Source of the DNA: Kistimonas sp964291485
GTDB taxonomy: Bacteria > Pseudomonadota > Gammaproteobacteria > Pseudomonadales > Endozoicomonadaceae
NCBI GenBank assembly: GCA_964291485.2
Contig: OZ220224.1
Location: forward strand, 1,302,001 to 1,366,000
DNA: 64,000 nt
Direction of reading: 5' to 3'
Below, piece by piece: positions 35,191 through 44,070 of the stretch. Under the pieces are notes generated by a model. The model ran no database searches, was not told where the DNA came from, and worked only from the letters and a program-made list of their open reading frames with translations. Position 1 is the first letter of the stretch; each line of letters opens with the position of its first letter. Made by a program: the position numbers and the translations under genes.

Positions 35191-35745
35191 TTAAATTGAT
35201 TGTGTTTCTCTGACCAGCTCCTTGAATACTTGCCCGTTTATCTCAAAATCCTTGATAAACTCAAAACCTGTTTTTTTAGTATGAGCGGCATAGGATCGGC
35301 TATTATCTGCATGGATATAGGTGTAAACCATCGGGTAGTCACTGTGCATTTCACGACAGCTGTAATCGAAAAGCGCTTTGAAGACACCTTGCCCCTGGGA
35401 TTCCTTACCAACACAAACAGGCCCCCAGAAGTATGTGTTAGTTTTACTCAGCGGTTTGTTTTTATAGTGGACATTCGTGAGTCCATCGGCAATCTTCGAT
35501 AGCGTTTCTGAAAAAGACCAGAAATCCCAGGAGGCGCAGACCGCCATCGCTACGATCTTGTTGTTAAGCTCGGCAACAAAGACAGCGTTTTCGAACTCAA
35601 TCACTTTGCGTATTAACTGAGGATTTAAAACGGTGTTCAGAAAACCATCAGATTTATCTGCTCCACTCAGGTTTAAGATGTTAAAAGCCTCCTGAAGTTC
35701 AACGATATCATCAATGTCAGTGACTGTTGCTCGTCTTATTTTCAT
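35191..35745 (-). CDS. GNAT-family N-acetyltransferase
   Basis: Acetyl-CoA-dependent acetyltransferase fold, 184 residues. The N-terminus MKIRRATVTDIDDIVEL and the motif A stretch VGKESQGQGVFKALFDY (pyrophosphate-binding Q-x-x-G-x-G/A variant) support the family, as does the ARN-like DNSRSYAAHTKKTGF near the end. Substrate unknown. It has its own upstream gap and appears monocistronic. Confidence 0.87.
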   Translation of the reverse strand: MKIRRATVTDIDDIVELQEAFNILNLSGADKSDGFLNTVLNPQLIRKVIEFENAVFVAELNNKIVAMAVCASWDFWSFSETLSKIADGLTNVHYKNKPLSKTNTYFWGPVCVGKESQGQGVFKALFDYSCREMHSDYPMVYTYIHADNSRSYAAHTKKTGFEFIKDFEINGQVFKELVRETQSI

Positions 35746-35827
35746 TGCTAGTCCATTATCGAATCGTTAGTTATAGTCTCACACCCATGTCAGGGGCAGT
35801 GTGGCAATACATAGGGCGGAGTCTGTG

Positions 35828-36364
35828 TCAGGGGTGTTTCTTCATTTTATAGTGCGATTTTACCAAGCCCTGGCCAACAACTTCAGTCATGATGTGCTCA
35901 AAATTATTCCGGATACCTGTGTTGGGGAATAACGTTATCCCGGCACCCAGAGTAACAGGCACATGCGTGATATAAATCTCGTCAAGGAGGTTTTCATCTA
36001 TGCAGTTTTTTACGACAATGCCACCATCAACATAGATAGTATCAAATCCTGCCTCATTCATACTTTTCAATATGTCGGCTTGATTACCATGAGTGAGCGT
36101 GATTTTTTCCTCAAATCCATGGGGAACAGTCTTGATACTGTTACTCGCTACATACACAGGTTTTGTATATGGCCAAACCCCAAAAGACTGGACGGTTCGA
36201 AACGTATTGGCACCCATCAAAATAGCATCAACGGAATTCATGAAATCATTGAATCCATAATCGCTTTGTTCCGCGTTGGGAAGCTCATTAAGCCAGTCAA
36301 CACTGCCTTCAGAATCCGCAATGTAACCGTCAAGGCTAACAGCTAAATACGCAATAATCTTCAT
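35828..36364 (-). CDS. Dihydrofolate reductase-family (RibD C-terminal-like) protein
   Basis: Predicted NADPH-dependent reductase of the DHFR/RibD-C fold, 178 residues. N-terminal MKIIAYLAVSLDGYIA, then GSVDWL, AILMGANTFRTV, IYVDGGIVVKNCI and ITHVPVTLGAGITLF are all family landmarks. It matches the YwjB/YyaP-type proteins of unknown substrate, not true folate reductase. It lies 82 bases from the GNAT gene on the same strand. Confidence 0.88.
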   Translation of the reverse strand: MKIIAYLAVSLDGYIADSEGSVDWLNELPNAEQSDYGFNDFMNSVDAILMGANTFRTVQSFGVWPYTKPVYVASNSIKTVPHGFEEKITLTHGNQADILKSMNEAGFDTIYVDGGIVVKNCIDENLLDEIYITHVPVTLGAGITLFPNTGIRNNFEHIMTEVVGQGLVKSHYKMKKHP

Positions 36365-36609
36365 GCTAAAAAATGATAATTATTTAAAAATGATTGGAAT
36401 ACGATTCGTTTAACTATGGCTTATAAGTATATTGAGAATAATTGTGGAGTTGTATAGGCATCTAACACACCATTCATAGGTGTGATTATCGTAAATATCC
36501 CTCGTTCCAGTAGGTTTGCTTGACTGGAGCGAGGGAGGCTTATCTCATGAACGAAGCATAAAATAATGTGCTTGTTGCCAGAAATAACAATATAAGCTAA
36601 CGGTTGTTT

Positions 36610-36894
36610 TTATAATTTCTTGATTTCTTTCATAAAGTCAGAGAAGTGAGGTTTGAACTGCTTGAACAGTTCATTATCTTTGTTCTTTAGCATAACCTCA
36701 CCAAATAACTTTAAGCCGACTGCAAAAGCTGTCGCATCAACTTCGTCAAGTTCCATTTTTCCTTTCATTATTTCAACAATCTTGAAAATGTCATCATGAT
36801 TTTTTGTCTCAAAAACTAAGGGGCTAAGCGACAGAGTGTTTCCTTTAGGATCCTCTAAATGCTCAATCGTATATTTGAACAAGTGACCTTTCAT
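36610..36894 (-). CDS. DUF3861 family protein
   Basis: A 94-residue soluble protein matching DUF3861: MKGHLFKYTIEHLED at the start, then FETKNHDDIFKIVE, DATAFAVGLKLFGEVMLKN and FKPHFSDFMKEIKK. The ATG at 36894 is chosen for both the family N-terminus and a GGAG six bases upstream; in-frame starts further out add non-family sequence. Function unknown. Confidence 0.83.
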   Translation of the reverse strand: MKGHLFKYTIEHLEDPKGNTLSLSPLVFETKNHDDIFKIVEIMKGKMELDEVDATAFAVGLKLFGEVMLKNKDNELFKQFKPHFSDFMKEIKKL

Positions 36895-37144
36895 CATGCT
36901 CTCCATCGTGGATTGATCCAATAGTCTAGTTGATACTTGCCAGCTACTAATAATGGCTAACATGTTGTTTTTAGTTGAATTCGCGTGGTTTTTTGTTATT
37001 TAGCGCTTTCGTCGTTTGTTGAATGCTGCCAAAGCTCTAATAGTTTCTCGTATGTAATATATATATCAGCTGGGCGTCGCGTAGTGGGGGAAAACTCGGA
37101 AATAAATTAGAATATCATGTCATGCTTTATCTCTGAGTTTTAAG

Positions 37145-37831
37145 TTATGTGAAAATAACTTTAGTTCTTTTCCTGATGTCATTGACAATCTGTTGTGGAG
37201 CAATAATAAATAAAAGCATTTCAACTAAATAGGGGTAGCTTTTTTCATATACCATCTCTGATAAGTGTTGCAATAATTCACAATATTCATGATAAGCGTA
37301 TTTATAACTTCTATATTCATGACCATCATCTTTTAAACGAATGATGGTTTGTAAGTCATATTTTGCTAACTCAGAATTTCTTCCATTAGGTTGAGGGAAT
37401 AATTGTTTTATGTCCGAACAAGTAAAGAGTATCCAGTTTAAAGCATAGATAACTCTAGAATCATAAATAGCATACTTTTCAGGTTCTAAAAATGATGCGA
37501 TTTTTGACATTGATGAAATAGTTGTAAACGTTTTTCTACTAAGTTTCTTTCTCTCTAATTGTTTTCTCAAGTGTATGATTGTTTCATTGTTTCTATCGCT
37601 GCGTTTTAGTGATTTTATTCCTCCCCATTCTTGAATAATCCAGTAGCTTTTTTCTAAATTGTAGTCATTTTCCAAAGCCTGATTGAGATTATGTTTCAGA
37701 AAAATGTTCTGTTCATGGTTGCTCTTTTGAGGGATTTTTATAGGGCATTTTTCGGGGATATCCCAGTGATAATTTTCCAAAGAGACTTCTTTTGCTAACT
37801 CTTTAAGTTTTGAGATAACTTTTTCCATCAC
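37145..37831 (-). CDS. Unknown partner of the UDG-like gene
   Basis: A 228-residue soluble protein from strongly AT-rich DNA. About residues 105-135 read MSKIASFLEPEKYAIYDSRVIYALN; the SK-x5-P-x3-Y-x2-YDSRV pattern recurs in proteins of unknown function that I associate loosely with helix-hairpin-helix DNA glycosylase-like folds. The rest is helical. It begins 30 bases after the UDG-like gene, same strand, so the two were probably one operon for DNA processing. With the upstream gene cut by an IS, its expression may now depend on a promoter in or near the element. Confidence 0.65.
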   Translation of the reverse strand: MMEKVISKLKELAKEVSLENYHWDIPEKCPIKIPQKSNHEQNIFLKHNLNQALENDYNLEKSYWIIQEWGGIKSLKRSDRNNETIIHLRKQLERKKLSRKTFTTISSMSKIASFLEPEKYAIYDSRVIYALNWILFTCSDIKQLFPQPNGRNSELAKYDLQTIIRLKDDGHEYRSYKYAYHEYCELLQHLSEMVYEKSYPYLVEMLLFIIAPQQIVNDIRKRTKVIFT

Positions 37832-38366
37832 AAACTCAGTATTTAAGTGATAACTTTAAAATTATACGACTGATGCGAATTCTACATACATGCTATGCCA
37901 GTCACCCTCAACGCGATTTACTCCACCTCGGTTTCTATTGTTTTGACCAAGTTGCCCCGTGTGTGCTTGGCAAAATATTTTAGAGTTATTGTATGAAAAT
38001 GTTGAATGGATAGCTTTTTCAATATTGGTGACGTTTCTTAAACCGCAAGCCCTGCGTAAGGCATTAAATGTCTCTTTGCCTAAACAAATTGATATTTTCG
38101 GACAGAGGATTTTAATCAGTGGCAGTGTGAATTGCTTTGCTGCACGAATTAAGTCTTTGGAAGGGATGTGCGCATTCATTGCACCAGGCTTTACGTAAGG
38201 GAACAAATTAGTTGCATACACATCTTCTAGTTCAAGATCGAAATGCGCATGTAATAGTCTTTTGAGATTGATGTTGGTTCTAACGCTTGGCGTATATCCT
38301 AATTTTAGTGACTGAACTTCCCCCGCTTTTGCGGACACCTCATTCCTAATCCAATGAGGTGCTTAA

Positions 38367-38723
38367 ATGACAAGTTACAGACCTGATAAACCAACGCGTC
38401 GCTACACCAATGAGTACAAAGTCAGTGCTGTTCGAATGACCTTCAAACCTGGTGTGATGATCAAAGATGTCGCTGCCTACCTAGACATCCATCCGTTTAT
38501 GTTGTCTCGTTGGCGCAAAGAATATTTTGAGGGCAGTCTTGTGGCCGATGAACGCAAAGTCTCCAGAAATCTTGAGACTATCCCCAGAAAAAAAGAGCTG
38601 ACTGACAGCGAGCGGATCAAGAAACTCGAGGCCGAGAATGCCGCTCTCAAAAAAGAGGTCGATTTTCTAAAAAAGTGGGAAACGTTTCTCGCGGAACAAC
38701 GCAGGAAAGATTCGCGTTCATAG
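38367..38723 (+). CDS. IS3-family OrfA (helix-turn-helix part of transposase)
   Basis: DNA-binding part of the transposase, 118 residues: helix-turn-helix about 15-55 (YTNEYKVSAVRMTF, DVAAYLDIHPFMLSRWRKEY), then a leucine-zipper segment (RIKKLEAENAALKKEVDFLKK) that ends at the frameshift site. GAGGTG precedes the ATG. Confidence 0.92.
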   Translation: MTSYRPDKPTRRYTNEYKVSAVRMTFKPGVMIKDVAAYLDIHPFMLSRWRKEYFEGSLVADERKVSRNLETIPRKKELTDSERIKKLEAENAALKKEVDFLKKWETFLAEQRRKDSRS

Positions 38724-39559
38724 GGTTCCACCATCAGCGTTTCGGGATTCGCTTTCTCTGTAAACGTCTGAATGTTACCTGCAGTGGCTTTCATGCTTGG
38801 CGAAACCGAAAGCCTTGTCAGCGTAAACTTGATGACCAGTTGCTTTTACAGCGCATCCAGTCTGTCTTTGATAAAAGCAAGGGACGCTATGGAAGCCCGC
38901 GCATCTTCAAGGTGCTTCGTAACCAGGGGATAAGTGTTGGCAGAAAACGCGTAGAGCGCTTGATGCGAGAAGCTCAACTGAAAGGCCGTGTGGCTCGCAT
39001 TTATCGCAGAAAGCCTCTGCCACAACGAGCTTGTGACCCTGTGCCTAACATTCGCAAAGATCTCCCCAAGCCAACGGCGATTAACCAGCACTGGACGTCG
39101 GATGTGACCTATATAAAACTACAAGGACGATGGATGTTCCTGGCTGTCGTGCTGGATCTGTATTCACGGAAAGTCGTTGGATGGTCGCTAAAAAACAACC
39201 GGACAGCGGCTTTAACCAAAGCTGCCCTGTTGATGGCCATCAGAAATCGACGCCCTCCGAAAGGGCTTGTTTTTCACTCAGACCAAGGCATCGTATTCCG
39301 AGCCACAGAGCTTCATAACGTACATAAACGCTATGGGTTCATACCCAGTATGAATCGCGCCTACCGATGCACTGACAACGCGGAGATGGAATCATTTTTT
39401 CATTCATTGAAAGGTGAGTTGATTACTGGAACCACATTCCGCAGTGTTCACCACCTACGTGATTCATTAGCTGGATATATACAGCATTTTTATAATCGTG
39501 CTCGACTGCACTCAAGCCTTAATTATCAATCTCCGGTAGAATACGAGGCGGCAGCTTAG
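38675..39559 (+). CDS. IS3-family OrfB (DDE transposase)
   Basis: Catalytic part of the transposase, about 294 residues. DDE residues are in HWTSDVTYI, VFHSDQGI and TDNAEMESFFHSLK. It overlaps orfA in the -1 frame. The heptamer A-AAA-AAG at 38669-38675 fits a programmed -1 shift, so the active product is probably an OrfAB fusion. Whether OrfB is also started on its own (GTG 38675) is unclear. Confidence 0.92.
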   Translation: MGNVSRGTTQERFAFIGFHHQRFGIRFLCKRLNVTCSGFHAWRNRKPCQRKLDDQLLLQRIQSVFDKSKGRYGSPRIFKVLRNQGISVGRKRVERLMREAQLKGRVARIYRRKPLPQRACDPVPNIRKDLPKPTAINQHWTSDVTYIKLQGRWMFLAVVLDLYSRKVVGWSLKNNRTAALTKAALLMAIRNRRPPKGLVFHSDQGIVFRATELHNVHKRYGFIPSMNRAYRCTDNAEMESFFHSLKGELITGTTFRSVHHLRDSLAGYIQHFYNRARLHSSLNYQSPVEYEAAA

Positions 39560-39940
39560 CTGTAGAAGGGTGTCCATTTTATCGGGGGAAGATCAGACTC
39601 TTCGCATACTGGTTGTTTAAAGCTGTCAGCTGAGCACCAGTCTTGAAGAATGATGAGAATTGGTGTATCTGAATTATGTGCCGACTTGCTATATGGTGAT
39701 ACATAGTCGCATTCCCATATGCCATTGTTATAATCACCTATAGAGGTATAGCCCTCATATCGAGTTTCTTGCCTGATTTTGGCAAGGTCTAATAATGCTT
39801 GTTCTTTAGACATATATAAACTATGTGGTTGTAAAAGAATCGTTATTAATGATGACAAGAGTCACATAATGTCACGCTGGAAGGGCAGTCGTAGGCCGTT
39901 TATCGTCCCGCAGGGGCGTGCTATAGGGAATTGCTATGTT

Positions 39941-40300
39941 TTACTCGTATTTTTCGCATTCTCTTTCGAGAGCTTCAAGTAAATCCCTTGGTTCCATTAT
40001 CCAGGTATTCTCCTCTAGATCCGGGAAGATTCCGACATTCACATTGTCAGTGTCCAAGCCCATTAGCCAGTTGTCCATAAAATCGTAGAGATCGACTTCA
40101 GTGGCAGTAAGTTTGAGTGCTACAAGATTGGCTGTGTCAACGGCATATTCGGGGTGTGGCCATACCGGCAAGTACTCGACTGTTGATGCAGTTCGAACAA
40201 ACAGATTCTCTTCCGCATCGGAAATAACCCATAATTTTTTCCAGTCGGCCACTCTGCCAATAAAGTGCCGATATCTCTCTCTGGCTGGAAGAGAGAACAT
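39941..40300 (-). CDS. DUF2750 family protein
   Basis: A 119-residue soluble protein with the DUF2750 layout: ERYRHFIGRVADWKKLWVISD at the N-terminus, LPVWPHPEYA in the middle, then LYDFMDNWLMGLDTDNVNVG and a closing PRDLLEALE helix. Biological role unknown; such proteins are often linked to immunity or SMI1-like loci, which I do not see here. Confidence 0.82.
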   Translation of the reverse strand: MFSLPARERYRHFIGRVADWKKLWVISDAEENLFVRTASTVEYLPVWPHPEYAVDTANLVALKLTATEVDLYDFMDNWLMGLDTDNVNVGIFPDLEENTWIMEPRDLLEALERECEKYE

Positions 40301-40450
40301 TGTCCTTTTGCTGACGGTTTAAGCGGTATTGTGTTCTTGAAGTCATGCTATAGGGTGGCCAAACGTTATGTTTTCTTATCTTCGTGCATGTCGATTGTTA
40401 TCAAACATAAAAGGTATCCAACCGGATACCTCACACCGGCATGCCAGAAC

Positions 40451-41302
40451 TTAGCGAGACAACCACTCCGCCGTTTCAGACCATGCCTGCTTATTCATGC
40501 TTTTCTTGAAGAAGCCAAAATGGTCAATGCCTTTCATCTGGTAATCCCCGGGCTGAAGGATTTTTACGTCACTCTTCGCATTTTTGAACAGCGCTTCCAG
40601 CTTATGCACAGCGGGAGGCGGCGCAAACCGTCGATCATCGGCCATGGCGTAAAAGCGCATTTTCCCGTTGTAGCCATGGAATCCTTCACGTAACGGTCGC
40701 CCCTCCTGATCAGCGATGTACGCTTTCTTACGGCCAAATCGACTCCAGTCCCGCGCGACATGCCGGGGAAGGTATTCCGCGCCCAGAACCCATTTGGGCA
40801 AGCCGCCGGTGAGGGTATAAAACAGCGGCAGCACGCCAAAGAAAAACGCGACTGTCAGCGGCCGGTCTTTCAGCGGCCAGTTCTTCCAGTAAATATGTTG
40901 CGAGGCAATGCTCAGGAAATCGGAATAGCGGTTGTTATCCGGCAGTATTCCCAGCAGCTGTCCACCAATCGAGTGACCAATGCCTTTTACCTTCAAAAGG
41001 GGATGTCGCACCATAAAATTTGTCAGTATCGCATCCATATCCCGCTGCCCCCAATGGAGCATGGTAGGAACCGGAGAATCACTGCGAGCCTTCTTACTCT
41101 CACCGATACCTCGAAATTCATAAGTCAGTACCGTAAAACCCTGCTCGCATAAAAACTCGGCATAGGCCTGGTAATACTTACGCACGACACCGGTCGCACC
41201 GTTGATGATCAAACCGATGCCATTGGTGTTTTCAGGTAGAAACTCGGTGCCAGCAAGGTGATACCCGTCGTCCGTTTCGATCGTTATATTTTTTATATTC
41301 AT
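40451..41302 (-). CDS. Alpha/beta hydrolase
   Basis: A 283-residue esterase/lipase-fold protein. The oxyanion strand is GIGLIINGATGVVRKYY, followed by LTYEFRGIGESK and the nucleophile elbow GHSIGG with Ser111. Acid and base residues are probably Asp near MADDRRFAP and His in KGIDHFGFF. Substrate unknown. It lies downstream of the PLP enzyme unit on the same strand but behind a likely terminator, so it has its own promoter. Confidence 0.87.
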   Translation of the reverse strand: MNIKNITIETDDGYHLAGTEFLPENTNGIGLIINGATGVVRKYYQAYAEFLCEQGFTVLTYEFRGIGESKKARSDSPVPTMLHWGQRDMDAILTNFMVRHPLLKVKGIGHSIGGQLLGILPDNNRYSDFLSIASQHIYWKNWPLKDRPLTVAFFFGVLPLFYTLTGGLPKWVLGAEYLPRHVARDWSRFGRKKAYIADQEGRPLREGFHGYNGKMRFYAMADDRRFAPPPAVHKLEALFKNAKSDVKILQPGDYQMKGIDHFGFFKKSMNKQAWSETAEWLSR

Positions 41303-41612
41303 AGGTACTGCTGTTGTTGATCTACATCTGGAGCAGTTAGGGTGAATGGCTTGGCATTCTGAGTCAACAGATTACGAGGACGCTCTCACCCGTATGTCGC
41401 TTGAGCCGTTACATGCTCAATACATGACTTTGTATCGAAGTGACGTATAACAACCCACAAACTGATGAGCGTGAACCGTTAGCAAAAGGTGCGTAAGGCA
41501 GTCTTATGTGATTGAGAATATTCTTTACTGCGATGTGTGGGGCTAATGCGAAAAATGAAAGCTCACGAACAACAAAGCCCGCGAGCCTTTCGAACTTGAC
41601 AGGAGCGGCAAG
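41303..41612. other. Intergenic stretch between hydrolase and SCP2-like genes
   Basis: No gene seen. The right part holds a minus-strand terminator-like hairpin (41558-41590); the left part should hold the hydrolase promoter, but no convincing -35/-10 pair was identified by eye. Confidence 0.5.
41558..41590 (-). terminator. Probable terminator after the PLP-enzyme unit
   Basis: On the minus strand AAAGGCTCGCG pairs with CGTGAGCTTT (one bulge, one mismatch), followed by CATTTTTCGC. It lies 23 bases beyond the SCP2-like stop. Confidence 0.5.
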
Positions 41613-41960
41613 TTAAGCAGCAATCTCCGTAAACCACAGCGCATCCTGAAAATTCCCTTTAATCACAAGGTCCCCTTTTCCCATGGCTGAAAACGTATCC
41701 AGCTCTTCTTTGGATAGCATGACTTTCAGCGCGGTATCCTTGTCCGACCATATTAGCTCCACCGTCGCATTTTTGCTCCCGCCGGGATGGAATAAGACCA
41801 TGTTGCGTCGAAAGATATACGTGTGGCTGTGCTTGCCATCGGCCGTCCGGATCACAACCGTCCGGTTGATATAGCGAATCTTTTTCCGGAACGTTTTATT
41901 GAATAACGCGCTGGCCAGCAGTTTGAATCCAAGGGCGATTAATAGCAGTGTCATCTTCAT
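41613..41960 (-). CDS. Small SCP2-like protein
   Basis: A 115-residue protein with an N-terminal hydrophobic helix (about 3-18) and a small alpha/beta domain. Stretches such as VELIWSDKDTALKVMLSK and FSAMGKGDLVIKGNFQDALWF resemble SCP2-type sterol/lipid-carrier domains, where a glycine-rich strand binds lipid. It starts 15 bases after the PLP decarboxylase gene, so the two are co-transcribed. The lipid-binding role is inference. Confidence 0.7.
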   Translation of the reverse strand: MKMTLLLIALGFKLLASALFNKTFRKKIRYINRTVVIRTADGKHSHTYIFRRNMVLFHPGGSKNATVELIWSDKDTALKVMLSKEELDTFSAMGKGDLVIKGNFQDALWFTEIAA

Positions 41961-41975
41961 GGCAATGTCCTTCCG

Positions 41976-43256
41976 CTACATCCAGGGTTTGAGATTCTCA
42001 ATGGAAATCTCACCTGCTTTCACTAACGGAATGACCTCTGCCAGGTCCCTCACAAACGTATCGACGACTTCATCCGTCACCGGGTCCAGCACGATTTTCA
42101 GTGCCGGCGGCTGAAAGGAGGGCAGGCAATAGGATTGGCGCTCAAACAGTCCGCCCATTACCGCGAATAGATCCAGCCCTTTCTCCAGACGAATCGTCAT
42201 CGTGCAAAGGTCTGAGGGGAAACACTCAACGCCATCAATGGCACTGATTTTTTCGAGGTAGCGTTGTTTCACTTCCATCGAACGCTTGGCCAACGCCAGG
42301 TAACCTTCTTCACCCAGGAACTTCATTACCGCCCAGGCCGAGGCAATGGGGCCTGCAGAGGTTGTGCCGGTAATGGCTTCGGTGGAATACAAACCGTCGG
42401 GCCAGTCACTGGCGGAACAACAATAATATTGCTCCCACTCCTTGTTGCGGAAGGTGATAGACGATAACGGCTTGGCACTGTAACCGTGCTTATGGAGATC
42501 CGCCGAGATCGACCGCACTCCCGGCACCCTGAAATCCCAGACCGGCAGTGCCTGCCCCAGCTTTTCGACAAACGGTGATTGAAACCCACCGAGGCAACCA
42601 TCCACATGCATCCATACATTGTGCTTTTCTGCGAGCGCGCCTAATGCGGGAATGTCATCAAACAAGCCGTAAGGCCAGCAGGGGGCGGAACCGGCGATAA
42701 GAATCGTGTTCTTGTTAATGGCTTTTTCCATGGCGGCGACATCGGCGCGATAATCGTCGCCCAGGGGAATACGCTTGATCTCAATGCTGGCGTATTTACA
42801 CCATTTGGAAAAGGCCGTGTGGATGGAGTAGGGGACAACGATGTTGGGCTTGATAATCCCTTTTTCCTGCTTGCCCCATTCCTTGGCTGAGGCAATGGCC
42901 GAGTACAGGCTTTCGGAGCCGCCGGATGTGAACCTGACCCGGGCATCCTGTGGAAACCGGAGCATCTCCTTGACCATCTGCTTCACTTCCAGGCCCATCT
43001 GCGTGCAGCCGGGCAGGAGTTCCTTGTAGAGGTAATTCCGCCTTAAAAACATCCGGTTGGCATCTTTGGCGATCTCGGCCGCTTCCAGATGCGACATCAA
43101 GGTGGTTGATTGGATGGTGTTGTGGGAATAGATGTCGGTGACATCCATGGCGTCGAAGTCCGACAGCCGTTTCATGACGTCTTCTTTCGTTGTCCCTTTG
43201 TCGGGAAAGACCTTGCCTTCAAACGCGAGGTCTTGTTCTCCACCGAAATAACCCAT
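41976..43256 (-). CDS. PLP-dependent lyase/decarboxylase, sphingosine-phosphate-lyase-like
   Basis: Fold-type I PLP enzyme of the group II decarboxylase / sphingosine-1-phosphate lyase family, 426 residues. The PLP lysine is Lys256 in SADLHKHGY; Asp219 in WMHVDGCLGG contacts the pyridine nitrogen; His147 in YSIHTAFSKW stacks on the ring; RFTSGGSESLYSAI holds the phosphate. Sequence favours the S1P-lyase side over glutamate or aromatic decarboxylases. With a lipid-carrier-like partner in the same unit, action on a long-chain base or lipid amine is plausible but unproven. A strong GGAGGG lies upstream. Confidence 0.87.
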   Translation of the reverse strand: MGYFGGEQDLAFEGKVFPDKGTTKEDVMKRLSDFDAMDVTDIYSHNTIQSTTLMSHLEAAEIAKDANRMFLRRNYLYKELLPGCTQMGLEVKQMVKEMLRFPQDARVRFTSGGSESLYSAIASAKEWGKQEKGIIKPNIVVPYSIHTAFSKWCKYASIEIKRIPLGDDYRADVAAMEKAINKNTILIAGSAPCWPYGLFDDIPALGALAEKHNVWMHVDGCLGGFQSPFVEKLGQALPVWDFRVPGVRSISADLHKHGYSAKPLSSITFRNKEWEQYYCCSASDWPDGLYSTEAITGTTSAGPIASAWAVMKFLGEEGYLALAKRSMEVKQRYLEKISAIDGVECFPSDLCTMTIRLEKGLDLFAVMGGLFERQSYCLPSFQPPALKIVLDPVTDEVVDTFVRDLAEVIPLVKAGEISIENLKPWM

Positions 43257-43536
43257 ACCACCCTCCTTATACTTATCTCCCTGGATTGTATGGGTTATGG
43301 AGGGGGCAAAAACTGATCGAAATCAGTAAATGGTACTATGGTGCATAATTGGCGTTGAGGGATTAAAGAGTGGTTTTCACACAGCCATTAATGAACAGTG
43401 TTCTCTTTTCATGGGCGATACGGACAATGACCTCAAGCTTGGCGAACGCGGTGCCCTGACATGCAACCCTTGCGATGTCTGCAACATCGGGCTGACTTTT
43501 CAGCGACACCTATTCGCTACGACTGCCATGATTCGT
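43257..43536. other. Gap upstream of the PLP-enzyme gene
   Basis: This should contain the promoter of the PLP-enzyme gene. A plus-strand frame with MGDTDNDLKLGERG occurs here, but it runs on into the antisense of the NTF2-like gene and has no ribosome site, so it is not called a gene. Confidence 0.4.
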
Positions 43537-44016
43537 TTAGAAAACACCATTATCGTTTCGAACGTTGCCACCGTTCAGCAGCCCATACAACCGCATGGAA
43601 AAACCGATGCCCTGGATGGCATCCCAGTGTTCAACCAGCTGCCCGTCCACCACCTTCCAGGTATCGATAATATTCAGACCCTGGGAGTCATCGCCCCGGT
43701 GTTTGGCTTTCATCGTCGCGTGGGAATGTAAAATCACAGACTCGCCATCAACATAAACGTGCTTCACCTCGTAGCTGAACTCGGGCGCCGTTTTGGTCAG
43801 GTCACTCATGGTTTTAAGGATGCCTTCAATCCCATCGGCAATAGTGCGATTGTGTTGTTTGTAGGCGCTGCCTGCATACCGACGTCTGATTTCATCGAAG
43901 TTATGGTCGTTCATCATCAGCTGTACGAACCCGATGACGGCCTCGACATTCTGCCTGTCCTCAACGCTCCAATGCGACTTTGCCAGGGGTTCCAGGTTTA
44001 TTGTTGGTTGTGGCAT
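43537..44016 (-). CDS. NTF2-like (SnoaL-type) protein
   Basis: A 159-residue cone-shaped NTF2-fold protein of the SnoaL type. NVEAVIGFVQLMMNDHNFDEIRRRYAG is the N-terminal helix pattern, YKQHNRTIADGIEGILK follows, then HVYVDGESVILHSHATMK and NIIDTWKVVDGQLVEHWDAIQ. Function could be isomerase, hydrolase or simple ligand binding. It is divergent from an HxlR regulator, 138 bases apart, so that regulator probably controls it. Confidence 0.85.
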   Translation of the reverse strand: MPQPTINLEPLAKSHWSVEDRQNVEAVIGFVQLMMNDHNFDEIRRRYAGSAYKQHNRTIADGIEGILKTMSDLTKTAPEFSYEVKHVYVDGESVILHSHATMKAKHRGDDSQGLNIIDTWKVVDGQLVEHWDAIQGIGFSMRLYGLLNGGNVRNDNGVF

Positions 44017-44070
44017 CTTCCTGCTCCTTTAGCATCAACGTGTGCGACTCGGTAGTTACTCGGCGATAAC

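Larger units (their letters stand above)
38313..39595 (+). mobile_element. IS3-family insertion sequence
   Basis: A 1283-bp element. The ends begin TGAACTTCCCCCG (left) and TGATCTTCCCCCG (right, read inward), and both reach GGACACC at positions 21-27, like the IS3-subgroup terminus. It is flanked by GAC at 38310-38312 and 39596-39598, a 3-bp target duplication. It carries orfA and orfB in a -1 arrangement with an A-AAA-AAG slippery site. Both frames look intact. Confidence 0.93.
37862..39813 (-). pseudogene. Uracil-DNA-glycosylase-like gene interrupted by an IS3-family element
   Basis: The 5' part (39813 to 39596) encodes about 72 residues including LIILQDWCSADSF, the motif-1 region of a UDG-superfamily fold. 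The 3' part (38312 to 37862) encodes VYATNLFPYVKPG, ISICLGKETFNAL and AHTGQLGQNNRNRGG, a motif-2-like end. Deleting the element and one GAC copy joins CEES to LKLGYTP in frame and gives 221 codons. The intact protein would be a divergent UDG-like enzyme, probably acting on damaged or modified DNA. Active-site details are uncertain. The start at ATG 39813 lacks a strong ribosome site. Confidence 0.83.

Noticed and set aside
43330..43731. A plus-strand frame with MGDTDNDLKLGERG
   Set aside because: No ribosome site, and more than half is antisense to the NTF2-like gene. The HAD-like GDTDND is probably chance.
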